From NCBI RefSeq assembly GCF_023380025.1, contig NZ_CP097253.1, positions 1,240,001 to 1,304,000 of the forward strand: a stretch of DNA of 64,000 nucleotides, read 5' to 3'. Source of the DNA: Sphingomonas glaciei. GTDB lineage: Bacteria > Pseudomonadota > Alphaproteobacteria > Sphingomonadales > Sphingomonadaceae. Positions 25,944 through 34,512 of this stretch are shown here, in pieces. The first letter of the stretch is position 1; the number at the start of each line of letters is the position of its first letter. The translations under genes and the position numbers were made by a program. Under the pieces are notes generated by a model. It saw only the letters and a program-made list of their open reading frames with translations, was not told the DNA's origin and did no database searches.

Positions 25944-28109
25944 TTAGTTCACCGGGAAGCCCCGGCGCTTCAGCAGCGCCGTCACGTCCGGGTCCCGCCC
26001 GCGGAACTGGCGATAGGCTTCGGCCCGGTCGGTCTGGCTACCGGTCGACAGCAGGATCGTGCGGAAGCGATCCGCGATCTGCTTGTTGAACGGATCGCCG
26101 GTCTCCTCGAACGCCGCCCAGGTGTCGGCATCCATCGTCTCCGACCACAGGTAGCTGTAATAGCCCGCCGAATAGGCGTCCGAGCTGAACAGGTGTCCGA
26201 ACTGCGGCAAGCGGTGACGCATCCGCATCTCCTTGGGCATGCCCAGTTCGGCCAGCGTGTCGCGCTCGAATTTGTCGGCATCGACCACCCCGCCCGGCTG
26301 CAGGTGCAGCTTCATGTCGACCAGCGCCGAGGACAGATATTCAACCGTCTGGAAACCCTGTCCGAAGGTGTCGGCCCGCTCGATCTTGTCGACCAGGCTC
26401 TTGGGCATCGGCTGCTTGGTCTTGTAGTGCAGCGCGAAGCGGTCGAGCACCGGCCGGGTCAGCAGCCAATTCTCGTTCACCTGGCTCGGATATTCCACGA
26501 AGTCGCGCTGCGACCCGTTGAAGCTCGGGTAGCGGACGTCCGACAGCAGGTAGTTGATGGCGTGCCCGAACTCGTGGAACAGGGTCGAGGCATCGTCCAG
26601 GCTGACCAGCACCGGCTGGCCGGCTTCGGGCTTGTTGAAATTGTTGTTGTTGCTGACCAGCGCCGGGTCCTGGCCGGTCAGGCCGCTCGGCAGGCGATAG
26701 CTGGTCATCCACGCGCCCGAGCGCTTGCCCTCGCGGCCATAGGTGTCGAGGTAGAACAGGCCGATGGTCTTGCCTTCGCGGGTGACCTCGAAGGTGCGGA
26801 CGTCGGGGTGAAACACCGGGACCGACCCGGTATTCTCCTTGAACTGCATGCCGTAGAGCTGCCCGGCGCTCCAGAACATGCCCTGCACCAGATTATCGAG
26901 CTGGAAGTAGGGTTTGATCTCCTCTTCCGACAGGTCGTACTTGGCCTTGCGCACCTTCTCGTTGAGGAAGCGCGTGTCCCACGGCTCGACGGTCGAGATT
27001 TTCGCCGCGCGGGCGAACGGCGCCATGTCGGCGATCTCTTCCTTGGCCCGCGCGACCGCCGCTGGCCACACCCGCATCATCAGGTCCATGCCCCGCTCGG
27101 GGGTTTTGGCCATCGTATCCTGCATCCGCCAGTGGGCGTGGGTCTGGAAGCCGAGCAGCTTGGCGCGATCGGCGCGCAGCTTCACGATCTGCGCGATGAG
27201 GCCGTTGGTGTCGTTGGCATTGCCGTTGTCGCCACGATTGACGAACGCGGTCCACACCTTCTGGCGCAGCGCGCGGTTGGTGCCGAAGGTCAGCACCGGC
27301 TCGAACGCCGACCGCGTGTTGCGGATCGCGTAGGTGCCGGCAGGCAGGCCCTTGGCCTTTGCGACCGACGCGGCAGCCGCCTTGATGTCGGCCGGAACGC
27401 CGGCCATCTCGGCCTCGCTGGCTTGGGTGAAGGTGCCCTCGTCGGCCAGCAGGCGCGCATTGAAGTCGCTGAACAGCGACGCCAGCCGCTGGTTGTAGCC
27501 GCTCAGCTGCTGCTTTTGCGCCGGATCGAGCTTGGCGCCGTTACGCACCCGCGCCTCATAGGTCCGCTCGAGCAGGCGCAGCTGCACTGCGTCGAGACCG
27601 AGGCTGGCGCGATTGGTGTAAAGCGTCTCGATCCGGCTGAAAAGCTTGGGATCGAGCGTGATCTCGTCACCCGCGGCCGACAGCTTGGGACTCCACTCCT
27701 TGTCCAGCGCCTGGATTTCGGGGGTCGACAGATTGTCGGTGTAGACACCGAAGATGCTGCCCACGCGGTCGAGCCGGTCGCCGGCCTTCTGCATTGCCTC
27801 GATGGTGTTGGCGAAGGTCGGAGCCTCGGGATTATCGGCAATGGCGCGATATTCGCGGCGCTGCTCGTCAATCGCAAAGGTCAGTGCTTCCGGAAAGTCG
27901 CTGGCCTTGACCCGGTCCCACGGCGGAACGCCGCCATAGGCGCCGGTCCAGTCGGCCAGCAGAATGTTGTTCGGGACGGCCGGAGCCGCCTCGACCGGCG
28001 CCGCCTCGGCAACCGCGGCAGGGGTGGCGGCGGGCTCAGCGGCCGGCACGGTCGCGCAGCCGGCGAGAAGGATCAGGGAGGAACCGGCAAGAAGGGCAGA
28101 TTTCAGCAT
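25944..28109 (-). CDS. M3-family oligopeptidase / dipeptidyl carboxypeptidase lipoprotein
   Basis: A 721-residue M3 metallopeptidase, Dcp-like. The N-terminus is a lipoprotein signal (LLAGSSLILLAGC), then an Ala/Pro-rich linker, so it is likely attached to the envelope. The zinc motif HEFGH lies in DDASTLFHEFGHAINYLLSD, and FVEYPSQVNENWL and YSAGYYSYLWSE support the family. ATG 28109 is preferred over a TTG one codon earlier. It trims C-terminal dipeptides from short peptides. It is a single gene convergent with the kinase gene. Confidence 0.93.
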   Translation of the reverse strand: MLKSALLAGSSLILLAGCATVPAAEPAATPAAVAEAAPVEAAPAVPNNILLADWTGAYGGVPPWDRVKASDFPEALTFAIDEQRREYRAIADNPEAPTFANTIEAMQKAGDRLDRVGSIFGVYTDNLSTPEIQALDKEWSPKLSAAGDEITLDPKLFSRIETLYTNRASLGLDAVQLRLLERTYEARVRNGAKLDPAQKQQLSGYNQRLASLFSDFNARLLADEGTFTQASEAEMAGVPADIKAAAASVAKAKGLPAGTYAIRNTRSAFEPVLTFGTNRALRQKVWTAFVNRGDNGNANDTNGLIAQIVKLRADRAKLLGFQTHAHWRMQDTMAKTPERGMDLMMRVWPAAVARAKEEIADMAPFARAAKISTVEPWDTRFLNEKVRKAKYDLSEEEIKPYFQLDNLVQGMFWSAGQLYGMQFKENTGSVPVFHPDVRTFEVTREGKTIGLFYLDTYGREGKRSGAWMTSYRLPSGLTGQDPALVSNNNNFNKPEAGQPVLVSLDDASTLFHEFGHAINYLLSDVRYPSFNGSQRDFVEYPSQVNENWLLTRPVLDRFALHYKTKQPMPKSLVDKIERADTFGQGFQTVEYLSSALVDMKLHLQPGGVVDADKFERDTLAELGMPKEMRMRHRLPQFGHLFSSDAYSAGYYSYLWSETMDADTWAAFEETGDPFNKQIADRFRTILLSTGSQTDRAEAYRQFRGRDPDVTALLKRRGFPVN

Positions 28110-28248
28110 CAAGGAACGACCTCATGGTGGTTGCGAGGGCGTCACTGCCGCCCTTCCCCGTGCCCGCCAAGGCTAAGTTCGACAGACGGGGGTGCATTGG
28201 GCCGCACAATAGGCCGTGCCGCTTAACCCAGCATGGCCAAGTCCTTGA

Positions 28249-28785
28249 TCAGCCAAGCAGAAATGGCGCGAGGGGAAGCAGCAGCTTGACGTCGACCGCG
28301 ACCCCGGCCGCGCGGCGGGCGGCGACGAAGCGAGCCAGATCGTCCCCAGCGACGAGGTGCACGGTGATGTCCTCTTCGCCCGCCACCCCGCCACCCTCGC
28401 CGATCCGGCGAACGTCATGGACGCGAACCAGGGTAAAGCTTTCGCTCAGCATGCCGGGCGAGGCGTGGAAATCGCCCAGCCGCTCGACCCTCCCGGCGGT
28501 GAAGCCGGTTTCTTCCTCCAGCTCCTTGATCGCGGTCTCCTCGACCGTGGCGCCATCGCCATGGTCGCCGACTAGCCCCGCCGGAAGCTCCAGGCACGGC
28601 CCGCCGATCGCAGCGCGGGGTTGCTCAACCAGGATCCACTTGCCGTCATGCTGGGCTAGCACCACCACCGCACGGATACCGCCGACCCGGCCGGCATATT
28701 CCCACTTGCCCTTGCGCTGGGCAGTGACGAAGCGGCCCGCCCACATCGTCTCGGGCGGTAGGTCGAGGTCGGGGTCGTGGCTCAC
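28249..28785 (-). CDS. NUDIX hydrolase (ADP-ribose pyrophosphatase-like)
   Basis: A 178-residue NUDIX hydrolase. The Nudix box is present (KELEEETGF with upstream GDHGDGATVEE), preceded by GPCLELPAGLVGD and followed by FHASPGMLSESFTLV, as in ADP-sugar pyrophosphatases of the NudF type. The start GTG 28785 overlaps the stop of the TPM gene as GTGA, without its own clear ribosome site, so translation is coupled. It is the last gene of the LemA/TPM operon. Substrate is inferred. Confidence 0.87.
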   Translation of the reverse strand: MSHDPDLDLPPETMWAGRFVTAQRKGKWEYAGRVGGIRAVVVLAQHDGKWILVEQPRAAIGGPCLELPAGLVGDHGDGATVEETAIKELEEETGFTAGRVERLGDFHASPGMLSESFTLVRVHDVRRIGEGGGVAGEEDITVHLVAGDDLARFVAARRAAGVAVDVKLLLPLAPFLLG

Positions 28786-29459
28786 AGTTCGATGAGTTTG
28801 TCGGGGATCTCGTTCACGTCTTCGCTGGTCTTGGGGAAATGGCGGGTCAGCACCTCGCCCACTTCCTCGACCGCCAGGGCAAGGCCATTGCCGGGCCGTC
28901 CTTCGCGAATCTCGCCAATCAACTCGGCCATTGCATCGCCCCAGCATTCGGGTGTTGTGACCTTGGTTACCGCCTCGTCGGCGACGATCTCGGCACGATG
29001 CTCGACCAGGCTAAGGTAGATCAGCACGGCGGTGCGGCCGACCGTGCGGCTCTCGGCGGCGGCGCGGAACAGGGCGATCGCCCGGCGGCGCACCCGGCGC
29101 TCCTTGGTCGCACCTGGGGTCAGCGCTAGCCGCACCGGCCGCCACTTGAACAGCAGCAGGGCAAGCAGGAAGCCGAGAACCGCAAGGACCATCGCCGAGA
29201 ACAGCACCTCGCCCGCGCTGGCCGTTTCACCCCAGCCGAACAGGCCTTCCCACGCGCTCGCCAGAACGGCCGACTGCCAGGCGCAGAATGCCAGCACGCC
29301 GATCATCGCCGCCACCGCCCAGTGGAGGGCGACATCGTGATAGCTGTCGCTGTCGGCCGACACGATGGTCAGAATCTCGCCGTCGCTGGCGCGTTCCGCC
29401 GCGGCGATCGCCTCGCTCACCTTGCGGTGGTCGTCGGGTTCGAGCCGGAGCGTCACCAT
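28782..29459 (-). CDS. TPM-domain membrane protein (cytosolic-type)
   Basis: A 225-residue protein with a split TPM domain: N-terminal VSEAIAAAERASDGEILTIVS, two membrane helices (VAAMIGVLAFCAWQS and VLFSAMVLAVLGFLLALLLF), then RTVGRTAVLIYLSLVEHRAEIVAD and GNGLALAVEEVGEVLTRHFP. It lacks a signal peptide. It overlaps the upstream TPM gene by 7 bp and the downstream NUDIX gene by 4 bp. It is third of three TPM proteins in one operon. Confidence 0.83.
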   Translation of the reverse strand: MVTLRLEPDDHRKVSEAIAAAERASDGEILTIVSADSDSYHDVALHWAVAAMIGVLAFCAWQSAVLASAWEGLFGWGETASAGEVLFSAMVLAVLGFLLALLLFKWRPVRLALTPGATKERRVRRRAIALFRAAAESRTVGRTAVLIYLSLVEHRAEIVADEAVTKVTTPECWGDAMAELIGEIREGRPGNGLALAVEEVGEVLTRHFPKTSEDVNEIPDKLIEL

Positions 29460-30304
29460 GATCCCGACGCTCCGCCGCCGCCAAAGCCGCCGCCCCCGCC
29501 GGAAAAGCCGCCGCCTCCCCCGAAGCCACCGCCGCCGCCGCCACCGAAGCCGCCGAACCCGCCGCCGCCCTGGCCGCCGCGGGCCGCATGGCTCAGCACG
29601 TCAAGGCCCCACAGCACGACCAGCGGATCGACCCCGCCGCCACGCCGCCGCTTGCCGCGATATTTCCGGCCCTGCCCGCGCCGCGCGAAGGACAGGAAGA
29701 CGAAGCCCACCACCAGGCCCCAGAAGACGATCGGGAAGATCCCGGCGCCGCCTCGCGAACTTTGCCTCGGTGGGGCCTGCGCCTGCTTCTGCGCGGCCTC
29801 GACCGCGGCGCGCTCGGCGGCCTCGGGAGGCGCCTGCAATTGCGCAATCAGCGCGTCGGTACCAGCACCGATCCCGCCCGGAAAGTCGCCTGCCTTGAAG
29901 CGCGGAATGATCGTCTCTTCGATCACCCGGTTGGAAAAAGCGTCGGTGAGGATCGGTTCGAGCCCGGTGCCGACCTCGACCCGGACCCGGCGCTGGTTGG
30001 GCGCGACCAGCAGTATCGCGCCATTGTCGCTCTCCTTCTGCCCAATCCCCCAGGCACGCCCCAGCCGATAGCCATAATCCTCGATCTCGTAGCCGCCGAG
30101 GTCGGGCACGGTGGCAACCACCAGCTGGCGGCTCGATTGCTTCTCCAGCGCCTCGAGCTTGGCGGTCAGCGCCGCTTCCTCGGCCGGCGGAATGATGTTC
30201 GCGACATCGACCACGCGGCCGGTCAGCTTGGGAAAGTCCTGGGCATGGGCCGGCAGCGACACGCTCAGGACAAGCATCACCAGCAATCCGCGAAGCCAGC
30301 TCAT
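29453..30304 (-). CDS. YgcG-like TPM-domain protein with Gly-rich tail
   Basis: A 283-residue envelope protein: signal peptide (LLVMLVLSVSLPAHAQ), TPM domain at about residues 28-150 (TGRVVDVANIIPPAEE, RQLVVATVPDLGG, GRAWGIGQKESDNGAILLVA, VEVGTGLEPILTD), a membrane helix (GIFPIVFWGLVVGFVFLSF), then a basic stretch and a long Gly/Phe/Ser-rich tail. This is the classic partner of LemA. Overlaps by 4 bp with the preceding TPM lipoprotein gene. The tail composition explains the very GC-rich stretch at 29455-29590. Confidence 0.9.
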   Translation of the reverse strand: MSWLRGLLVMLVLSVSLPAHAQDFPKLTGRVVDVANIIPPAEEAALTAKLEALEKQSSRQLVVATVPDLGGYEIEDYGYRLGRAWGIGQKESDNGAILLVAPNQRRVRVEVGTGLEPILTDAFSNRVIEETIIPRFKAGDFPGGIGAGTDALIAQLQAPPEAAERAAVEAAQKQAQAPPRQSSRGGAGIFPIVFWGLVVGFVFLSFARRGQGRKYRGKRRRGGGVDPLVVLWGLDVLSHAARGGQGGGGFGGFGGGGGGGFGGGGGFSGGGGGFGGGGASGSW

Positions 30305-30810
30305 GCCGCGCTCCGTCCAAGGGCCATGACCTGGTCGAGGCCGCGCGCGACGCCCGACGCCACCCGGCCTGCCTTGACCTCGGGCGAAATGGCGCGTGCG
30401 ATCGCCGCGGACTGCGCGGGGTCGCTCAGATTATCGACGCGGACCGAACCCGATCCGACGTCGACCACCAGCATCATCGGCCCTTCAGTGCCGGCCTTGG
30501 GCGCGATCGCCCAGGTAACCTGCTCCATCGACTGACCCTCAGCCGGGCGAAGCAGCACGATCGTCAGCTTGCGACCGGTTGCCTCGGCGATTTCCACAAT
30601 GCGCCTCGCAAGCGACGCCTTGTCGGCAGCGGAAAGGACCTTCGCCTGGTCGATCACCGCCGTGCCCTCGTGCACGGTGACGCGGCGCTCCGGCGTCACT
30701 TCCGCGCCGGTGCCGTCGAATTCGCGCACGGTCTCGCCCGCACTGCCCGGCTTGTCGCAGGCAGCGAGGGCGAGCGCCGTCAGCGCGAGGAGCGGCAGCG
30801 ATCCGCGCAC
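30301..30810 (-). CDS. TPM-domain lipoprotein
   Basis: A 169-residue lipoprotein: signal ending LALAAC, then a diverged TPM domain (VIDQAKVLSAADKASLARRI, RKLTIVLLRPAEGQSMEQV, MLVVDVGSGSVRVDNLSDP). GTG 30810 lies one base after the lemA stop, so it is probably coupled; no other start gives a signal peptide. It is the first of three consecutive TPM genes. Confidence 0.8.
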   Translation of the reverse strand: MRGSLPLLALTALALAACDKPGSAGETVREFDGTGAEVTPERRVTVHEGTAVIDQAKVLSAADKASLARRIVEIAEATGRKLTIVLLRPAEGQSMEQVTWAIAPKAGTEGPMMLVVDVGSGSVRVDNLSDPAQSAAIARAISPEVKAGRVASGVARGLDQVMALGRSAA

Positions 30811-30811
30811 C

Positions 30812-31408
30812 TTACGACTGGTTGAAGTCGATCTTCGGCGCGACCTCGGCACCCGGAGTGACGGCCTCGAACGGCACCTTGGGCTTGGCGCCGTGGATGA
30901 TCTTGGCGCCGATCGCGTCCGGGAAGGTGCGGATGGTGGTGTTATAGCTCTGCACCGCCTCGTTATAATCCTGGCGCGCGATCGAGATGCGGTTCTCGGT
31001 CCCTTCGATCTGCGCCTGCAGGTCGCGGAAATTGGCGTTGGTCTGAAGCTGCGGATAGGCCTCCTGCAGCTGGCGGAACACCACCGGCGGGGCAAGCCGG
31101 GCCTGGGCGTCGGCATAACGCTGTACCGCCGCCGGATCGGACAATTGCTCGGGTGTCAGGCGGATCGAATTGGCCTGCGCGCGCGCTTCGGTGACTTCGC
31201 GCAGCACCGTGCGCTCCTGGTTGGCGGCGGCCTGCACTGTCGACACCAAATTGCCGTACAGGTCGGCCCGGCGCTGATACTGATTCTGGACGTTGGCCCA
31301 CTTGGCGTTGACGTTCTCCTCGGCCGTCGGGACCGAGTTGAGGCCGCAACCGGCGAGCGACAGGGCGGCGAGCGGCGCAAGCAGGCCGAAGCGACGAAGG
31401 GTCTTCAT
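30812..31408 (-). CDS. lemA: LemA family lipoprotein
   Basis: A 198-residue LemA protein. The signal ends LSLAGCGLN, a lipobox, so it is tethered to a membrane. The family core is clear: VNAKWANVQNQYQRRADLYGN, TEARAQANSI, LQTNANFRDLQAQIEGTENR and ISIARQDYNEAVQSYNTTIR, ending PKVPFEA. It opens the operon lemA, TPM lipoprotein, YgcG-like, TPM, NUDIX. LemA/TPM pairs are thought to act in envelope stress or surface assembly, but the biochemical role is unsettled. Confidence 0.93.
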   Translation of the reverse strand: MKTLRRFGLLAPLAALSLAGCGLNSVPTAEENVNAKWANVQNQYQRRADLYGNLVSTVQAAANQERTVLREVTEARAQANSIRLTPEQLSDPAAVQRYADAQARLAPPVVFRQLQEAYPQLQTNANFRDLQAQIEGTENRISIARQDYNEAVQSYNTTIRTFPDAIGAKIIHGAKPKVPFEAVTPGAEVAPKIDFNQS

Positions 31409-31476
31409 GGTCGGTGTTCCCCCTGAGGAAGTTCTGCTGGTGCCTTACGTAGGTGGGACACCGGCCGGCTGCAATG

Positions 31477-33591
31477 CTACTTCGGCCGGCCGGTATAGCC
31501 CGCCGCCTGGCGCAGCGCGTCGCCGTCCATCACGACCCCGTCGCTGACCACCGTCAGCACCCGCCGGAGCGCGCCCAGGTCCTGGCTGACGTCGCCGTCA
31601 ACGAGGATCATGTCGGCCTCCTTGCCGACCGCGATCGAGCCGGTGCGCTCCGCCGCGCCGACCATCCGCGCCGGGTTGATGGTTGCGGTCTGCAGCGCCG
31701 CCGCCTTGCTGAGGCCGCCCTGCTCGTAGAGTTCGAGCTCGCGGACCAGTTCGCGGCCCTCGCCGTCGGTTCCGGCGACGATCGGGACGCCCGCCTTGTG
31801 CAGCGCGCCGGTCAGCTCGACCAGCTTGGCCATGCTCTTGCGATAATCGTCGCGGGTGAGGTTCTCGATCAACGGATGGCCGCCGGCCCGGAAGCCGCGG
31901 GCGACCAACGGCGGGACGCTGTCGGCATAGGCCGCGACCGGGGCCTGGGGCACCCCACCCTCGCTCGACAGGGTGGATTCGAACACCACCAGGCTAGGGT
32001 CGACCCAGGTGCCTTTCTGCTTCAGCTCGGCCAGCATGGCGCGCGCCTCGGCGCTGGTGAGATCGAGGTTGCGGGCATATTTGGCCGGGCCCTCGATCCG
32101 CGCCGCGGTATTGGCCTTGTCGACCACCGCCTGCGGCATCAGCTGCATGACGACGAAGTTGATATGGGTGAGCTCGTCATAGCCCGCGCGCACCGCCTCC
32201 AGCGGTCGCATCCGCGCCGGCACGTGGCCGTTGACGTGAAGACCGAGCTTCTTGGCTTCTGCCGCCGCGGGGGCGATCCAGGCCGGGTCCATCGAGGTGT
32301 AGAATTTCACCCCCCACAGGCCCTTGGCCTTGATCATCCGCACCGCTTCGACCGCCTCGGCCGCGCTTGACACGGTGGTCGCGCCCTGCGCCGCCAGCGG
32401 GTCCTTCTTGTCGACGATCGCCTGGAACCAGCCTTCGCCGCCCAGCAGGGTGCCCGCCTTTTGCGCGGCCATCAGGCGCTCAGCATCCTCGATACTGCTG
32501 CCGGGGCTGCGATAACTGGTGATCCCGGTCGCCAGATTGGCGATCAGCGCACGCTCGCTGCCGGCGTGGCGGTGGGCGTCCCACAGGCCCGGCACCAGGC
32601 TTTTGCCCTGGCCATCGACCGTACGGCCGCCGGCCGGCGCCTTGAGCGATCCGGCCCGGCCGATCCTGGCCACCTTGCCGCCTTCGACCAGCACCGCCTG
32701 CGCCGGCAGGAAGCGGCCGCGATCGGCATCGAACAGGGTGACGTTGTCGAACAGGATCGGAGCGCGATTGGCGGGGGCCAGAAAGCTCGCCGCGACCGCC
32801 TTGACCTGGCTGCGCTCAAAGTCGCGCTGGATCGGGCGAAGGATCTTGGGCGCAGCTTCGTAGCCGGCGGGAACGAAGGAAATCCACCCGATCGACCCCC
32901 ACGGCTCGCCCTTCTCGTCGACCCACGCCGACGACGGCGCCATGCCGAACCCGCGGGTCTGGATCAGCCGCAACGTCTTGGGCCCCGCCGGTCCCTGGAC
33001 GGTCGCGGTGACCGCGGTCTGGTCGAGATAGGCGCGGCCGACGGGCAGCAGCGGCACGCCCGCCGCTCCGTTCTTGCGCAACGCCGCGGAAAGCGCCGAT
33101 TCCATCAGGAACGGCGGGGCGCCATTATTGACGTAGAAGCCATTGAGTGGCGCCGATCCGCTATCAGCGGCGGCCTTCCATGTTGCCTTGCCGTCGGGAC
33201 CGACGCTCATCGTCTCCGCGGCGTCGCCCTCCGGCGACACCCCGCGCACCACCAAGGATGTCGGTAATCCGGCCTCGTTCAGACGGACGACGCCGTCGGT
33301 CTCGGTGATCCAACCGCGTAGCGACATCGAGAAGCGGCCGGCGCGGCTGCCGTCGGGCTGGTCCCACAACCAGGCATCGCCATGCTTGGCCGAATCGGAG
33401 ACGACCACGAAATGCTGGGCTCCGGCGGGCGGCACCAGCAGCTTGTCCTTCGGGAGCGGTACGGTGCCGGGGCCCGGCGGATCCTGCGACAGACCGGCGT
33501 GGACCCGTCCGTCGAGTTCCTCGCCTGGGTGGGCGAGCGCGGCGCTCGAGGTCGTGATGAGCAAAGCGGCAGCGGCAAGTGCAAGGCGCAT
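31477..33591 (-). CDS. Secreted amidohydrolase-family protein
   Basis: A 704-residue protein with a signal peptide (LALAAAALLITTSSAALAH). Residues about 50-290 are a family-specific beta-rich N-terminal region; the amidohydrolase barrel follows, with the metal motif in GLWDAHRHAG, a likely metal-bridging Lys in GVKFYTSM, His in LHVNGHVP and THINF, and Asp in VAGTDGEG. It hydrolyses C-N bonds; the substrate (peptide-like or cyclic amide) is unknown. ATG 33591 is used. It lies just downstream of the ssrA terminator on the same strand. Confidence 0.88.
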   Translation of the reverse strand: MRLALAAAALLITTSSAALAHPGEELDGRVHAGLSQDPPGPGTVPLPKDKLLVPPAGAQHFVVVSDSAKHGDAWLWDQPDGSRAGRFSMSLRGWITETDGVVRLNEAGLPTSLVVRGVSPEGDAAETMSVGPDGKATWKAAADSGSAPLNGFYVNNGAPPFLMESALSAALRKNGAAGVPLLPVGRAYLDQTAVTATVQGPAGPKTLRLIQTRGFGMAPSSAWVDEKGEPWGSIGWISFVPAGYEAAPKILRPIQRDFERSQVKAVAASFLAPANRAPILFDNVTLFDADRGRFLPAQAVLVEGGKVARIGRAGSLKAPAGGRTVDGQGKSLVPGLWDAHRHAGSERALIANLATGITSYRSPGSSIEDAERLMAAQKAGTLLGGEGWFQAIVDKKDPLAAQGATTVSSAAEAVEAVRMIKAKGLWGVKFYTSMDPAWIAPAAAEAKKLGLHVNGHVPARMRPLEAVRAGYDELTHINFVVMQLMPQAVVDKANTAARIEGPAKYARNLDLTSAEARAMLAELKQKGTWVDPSLVVFESTLSSEGGVPQAPVAAYADSVPPLVARGFRAGGHPLIENLTRDDYRKSMAKLVELTGALHKAGVPIVAGTDGEGRELVRELELYEQGGLSKAAALQTATINPARMVGAAERTGSIAVGKEADMILVDGDVSQDLGALRRVLTVVSDGVVMDGDALRQAAGYTGRPK

Positions 33592-33636
33592 GGAATTCCC
33601 CCAGATGATGGCGAGAAGCTGGCACGGCGCGACTGC

Positions 33637-33675
33637 AAAGAAAAGGTGGGAGGCTTCTGTTGCCCGGTGCCTCCC
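33637..33675 (-). terminator. ssrA terminator
   Basis: On minus, GGGAGGC (33675-33669) pairs with GCCTCCC (33654-33648), followed by ACCTTTTCTTT. It lies between the tmRNA coding piece and the amidohydrolase gene. Confidence 0.85.
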
Positions 33676-33996
33676 GTACCGCTGGAATCCGATTCTGTTG
33701 CCCGGTTCGGTCCAACCGCGCTTAAGCTTTGTAACGTCTGACCGTTAGGCCGTCAGTTACGCAGCAATCGCGAGCGCCTCGTTATCGTTGGCACTTGTGA
33801 GAATGACGGTTTTAGGGCCTGTCCAAGCCCGCTGGCAGCAAGCACTTTACTACGCTCGTCGATCCTGTTTCGCCCCCATCAGCGAGACCGCTGGCGCTTG
33901 GCCGCGATCCCGGTGGTGGAGGCGCCGGGGTACTGCCCCCCGGGTCCGAAACGCTTATTTCTACCTACACTCTACCAGCATAGCCGGTTGCCCGGC
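33676..33996 (-). ncRNA. ssrA: tmRNA, circularly permuted two-piece form
   Basis: The tmRNA rescues stalled ribosomes. In the permuted alphaproteobacterial form the acceptor piece comes first. Here it ends CGCCTCC-A-CCA at 33924-33914. The coding piece starts 37 bases later at GGGGGCG (33877-33871), which pairs with the acceptor 3' arm, followed by AAACAGGATCGACG, the conserved tmRNA 5' sequence. The tag reading frame is GCC at 33792 to TAA at 33757 and encodes ANDNEALAIAA. A promoter lies at 34003-34031 and a terminator at 33637-33675. Mature ends other than the CCA and GGGGGCG ends are approximate. Confidence 0.93.
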
Positions 33997-34002
33997 ACCG
34001 CC

Positions 34003-34031
34003 AATGTAGGCGCTTGCCGGATGCATTCCAA
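34003..34031 (-). promoter_or_regulatory. ssrA promoter
   Basis: On minus, TTGGAA (34031-34026) and TACATT (34008-34003) are separated by exactly 17 bp, a sigma-70-type promoter. The predicted transcript start is near 33996, just before the acceptor piece. Confidence 0.7.
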
Positions 34032-34128
34032 GTGATGCGTGACGGAACCGAAAGGAATAGGCTGGCGTTGGGCGCCCTCAAGCGGGTAGAGAACCGCGGG
34101 TCACAAGAACCACAAGGGGAGTACCACT

Positions 34129-34419
34129 ATGAAGAAGCTTTCTTTCGCGCTCGTCGGCGCCGCCAGCCTCGCTCTCGCCGCTTGCGGCGGCAAGGGTGAC
34201 GATTCGCTCGGCGACAACGTCAACGACAACTACGAAGCCGCTGCCGACAACCTGGAAGCCGCTGCCGACAACGCCGCGACTCCGGCTGAGGCCGCGACCC
34301 TCGAGAACCAGGCCGATGCGCTTGAAGCCGAGGGCGATCGCAAGGAAGACGCCATCGACGACGCCGACGTCAACGCCGCCAACGGCGCCGGTGCGGCTGC
34401 TGCCGTCAACGCGATGTAA
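34129..34419 (+). CDS. Small Ala/Asp-rich lipoprotein
   Basis: A 96-residue protein with a lipoprotein signal (KKLSFALVGAASLALAACGG). The mature part is acidic and helical, built of Ala, Asp, Glu and Asn (NYEAAADNLEAAADNAATPAEAATL), and probably forms a coiled coil or disordered segment like other small alphaproteobacterial lipoproteins. ATG 34129 follows AAGGGGAG. The gene has its own strong terminator at 34447, consistent with a highly expressed single-gene unit. Function unknown. Confidence 0.85.
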   Translation: MKKLSFALVGAASLALAACGGKGDDSLGDNVNDNYEAAADNLEAAADNAATPAEAATLENQADALEAEGDRKEDAIDDADVNAANGAGAAAAVNAM

Positions 34420-34446
34420 TCAATCGCTTTCGTAGCGATTGGGACG

Positions 34447-34485
34447 GGCCGGTCTCCCCTTGCGGGAGGCCGGCCTTTTCTTTTG
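34447..34485 (+). terminator. Rho-independent terminator of the small lipoprotein gene
   Basis: Arms 34447-34458 and 34464-34475 form a 12-bp stem with one G-U pair around the loop cttgc, then ttttctttt. Confidence 0.92.
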
Positions 34486-34512
34486 CCCGCCCGCCCCTCA
34501 TCATGCCGGGGC

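Noticed and set aside
25596..28226. Plus-strand open frame of about 870 codons
   Set aside because: Antisense to the M3 peptidase gene, whose HEFGH motif and signal peptide are clear.
29455..29590. Simple repeat or mobile element
   Set aside because: The GC-rich repeats encode the Gly-rich tail of the YgcG-like protein and lie in frame.
33788..34009. 73-codon plus-strand frame
   Set aside because: It covers the tmRNA gene on the other strand and has no family match.
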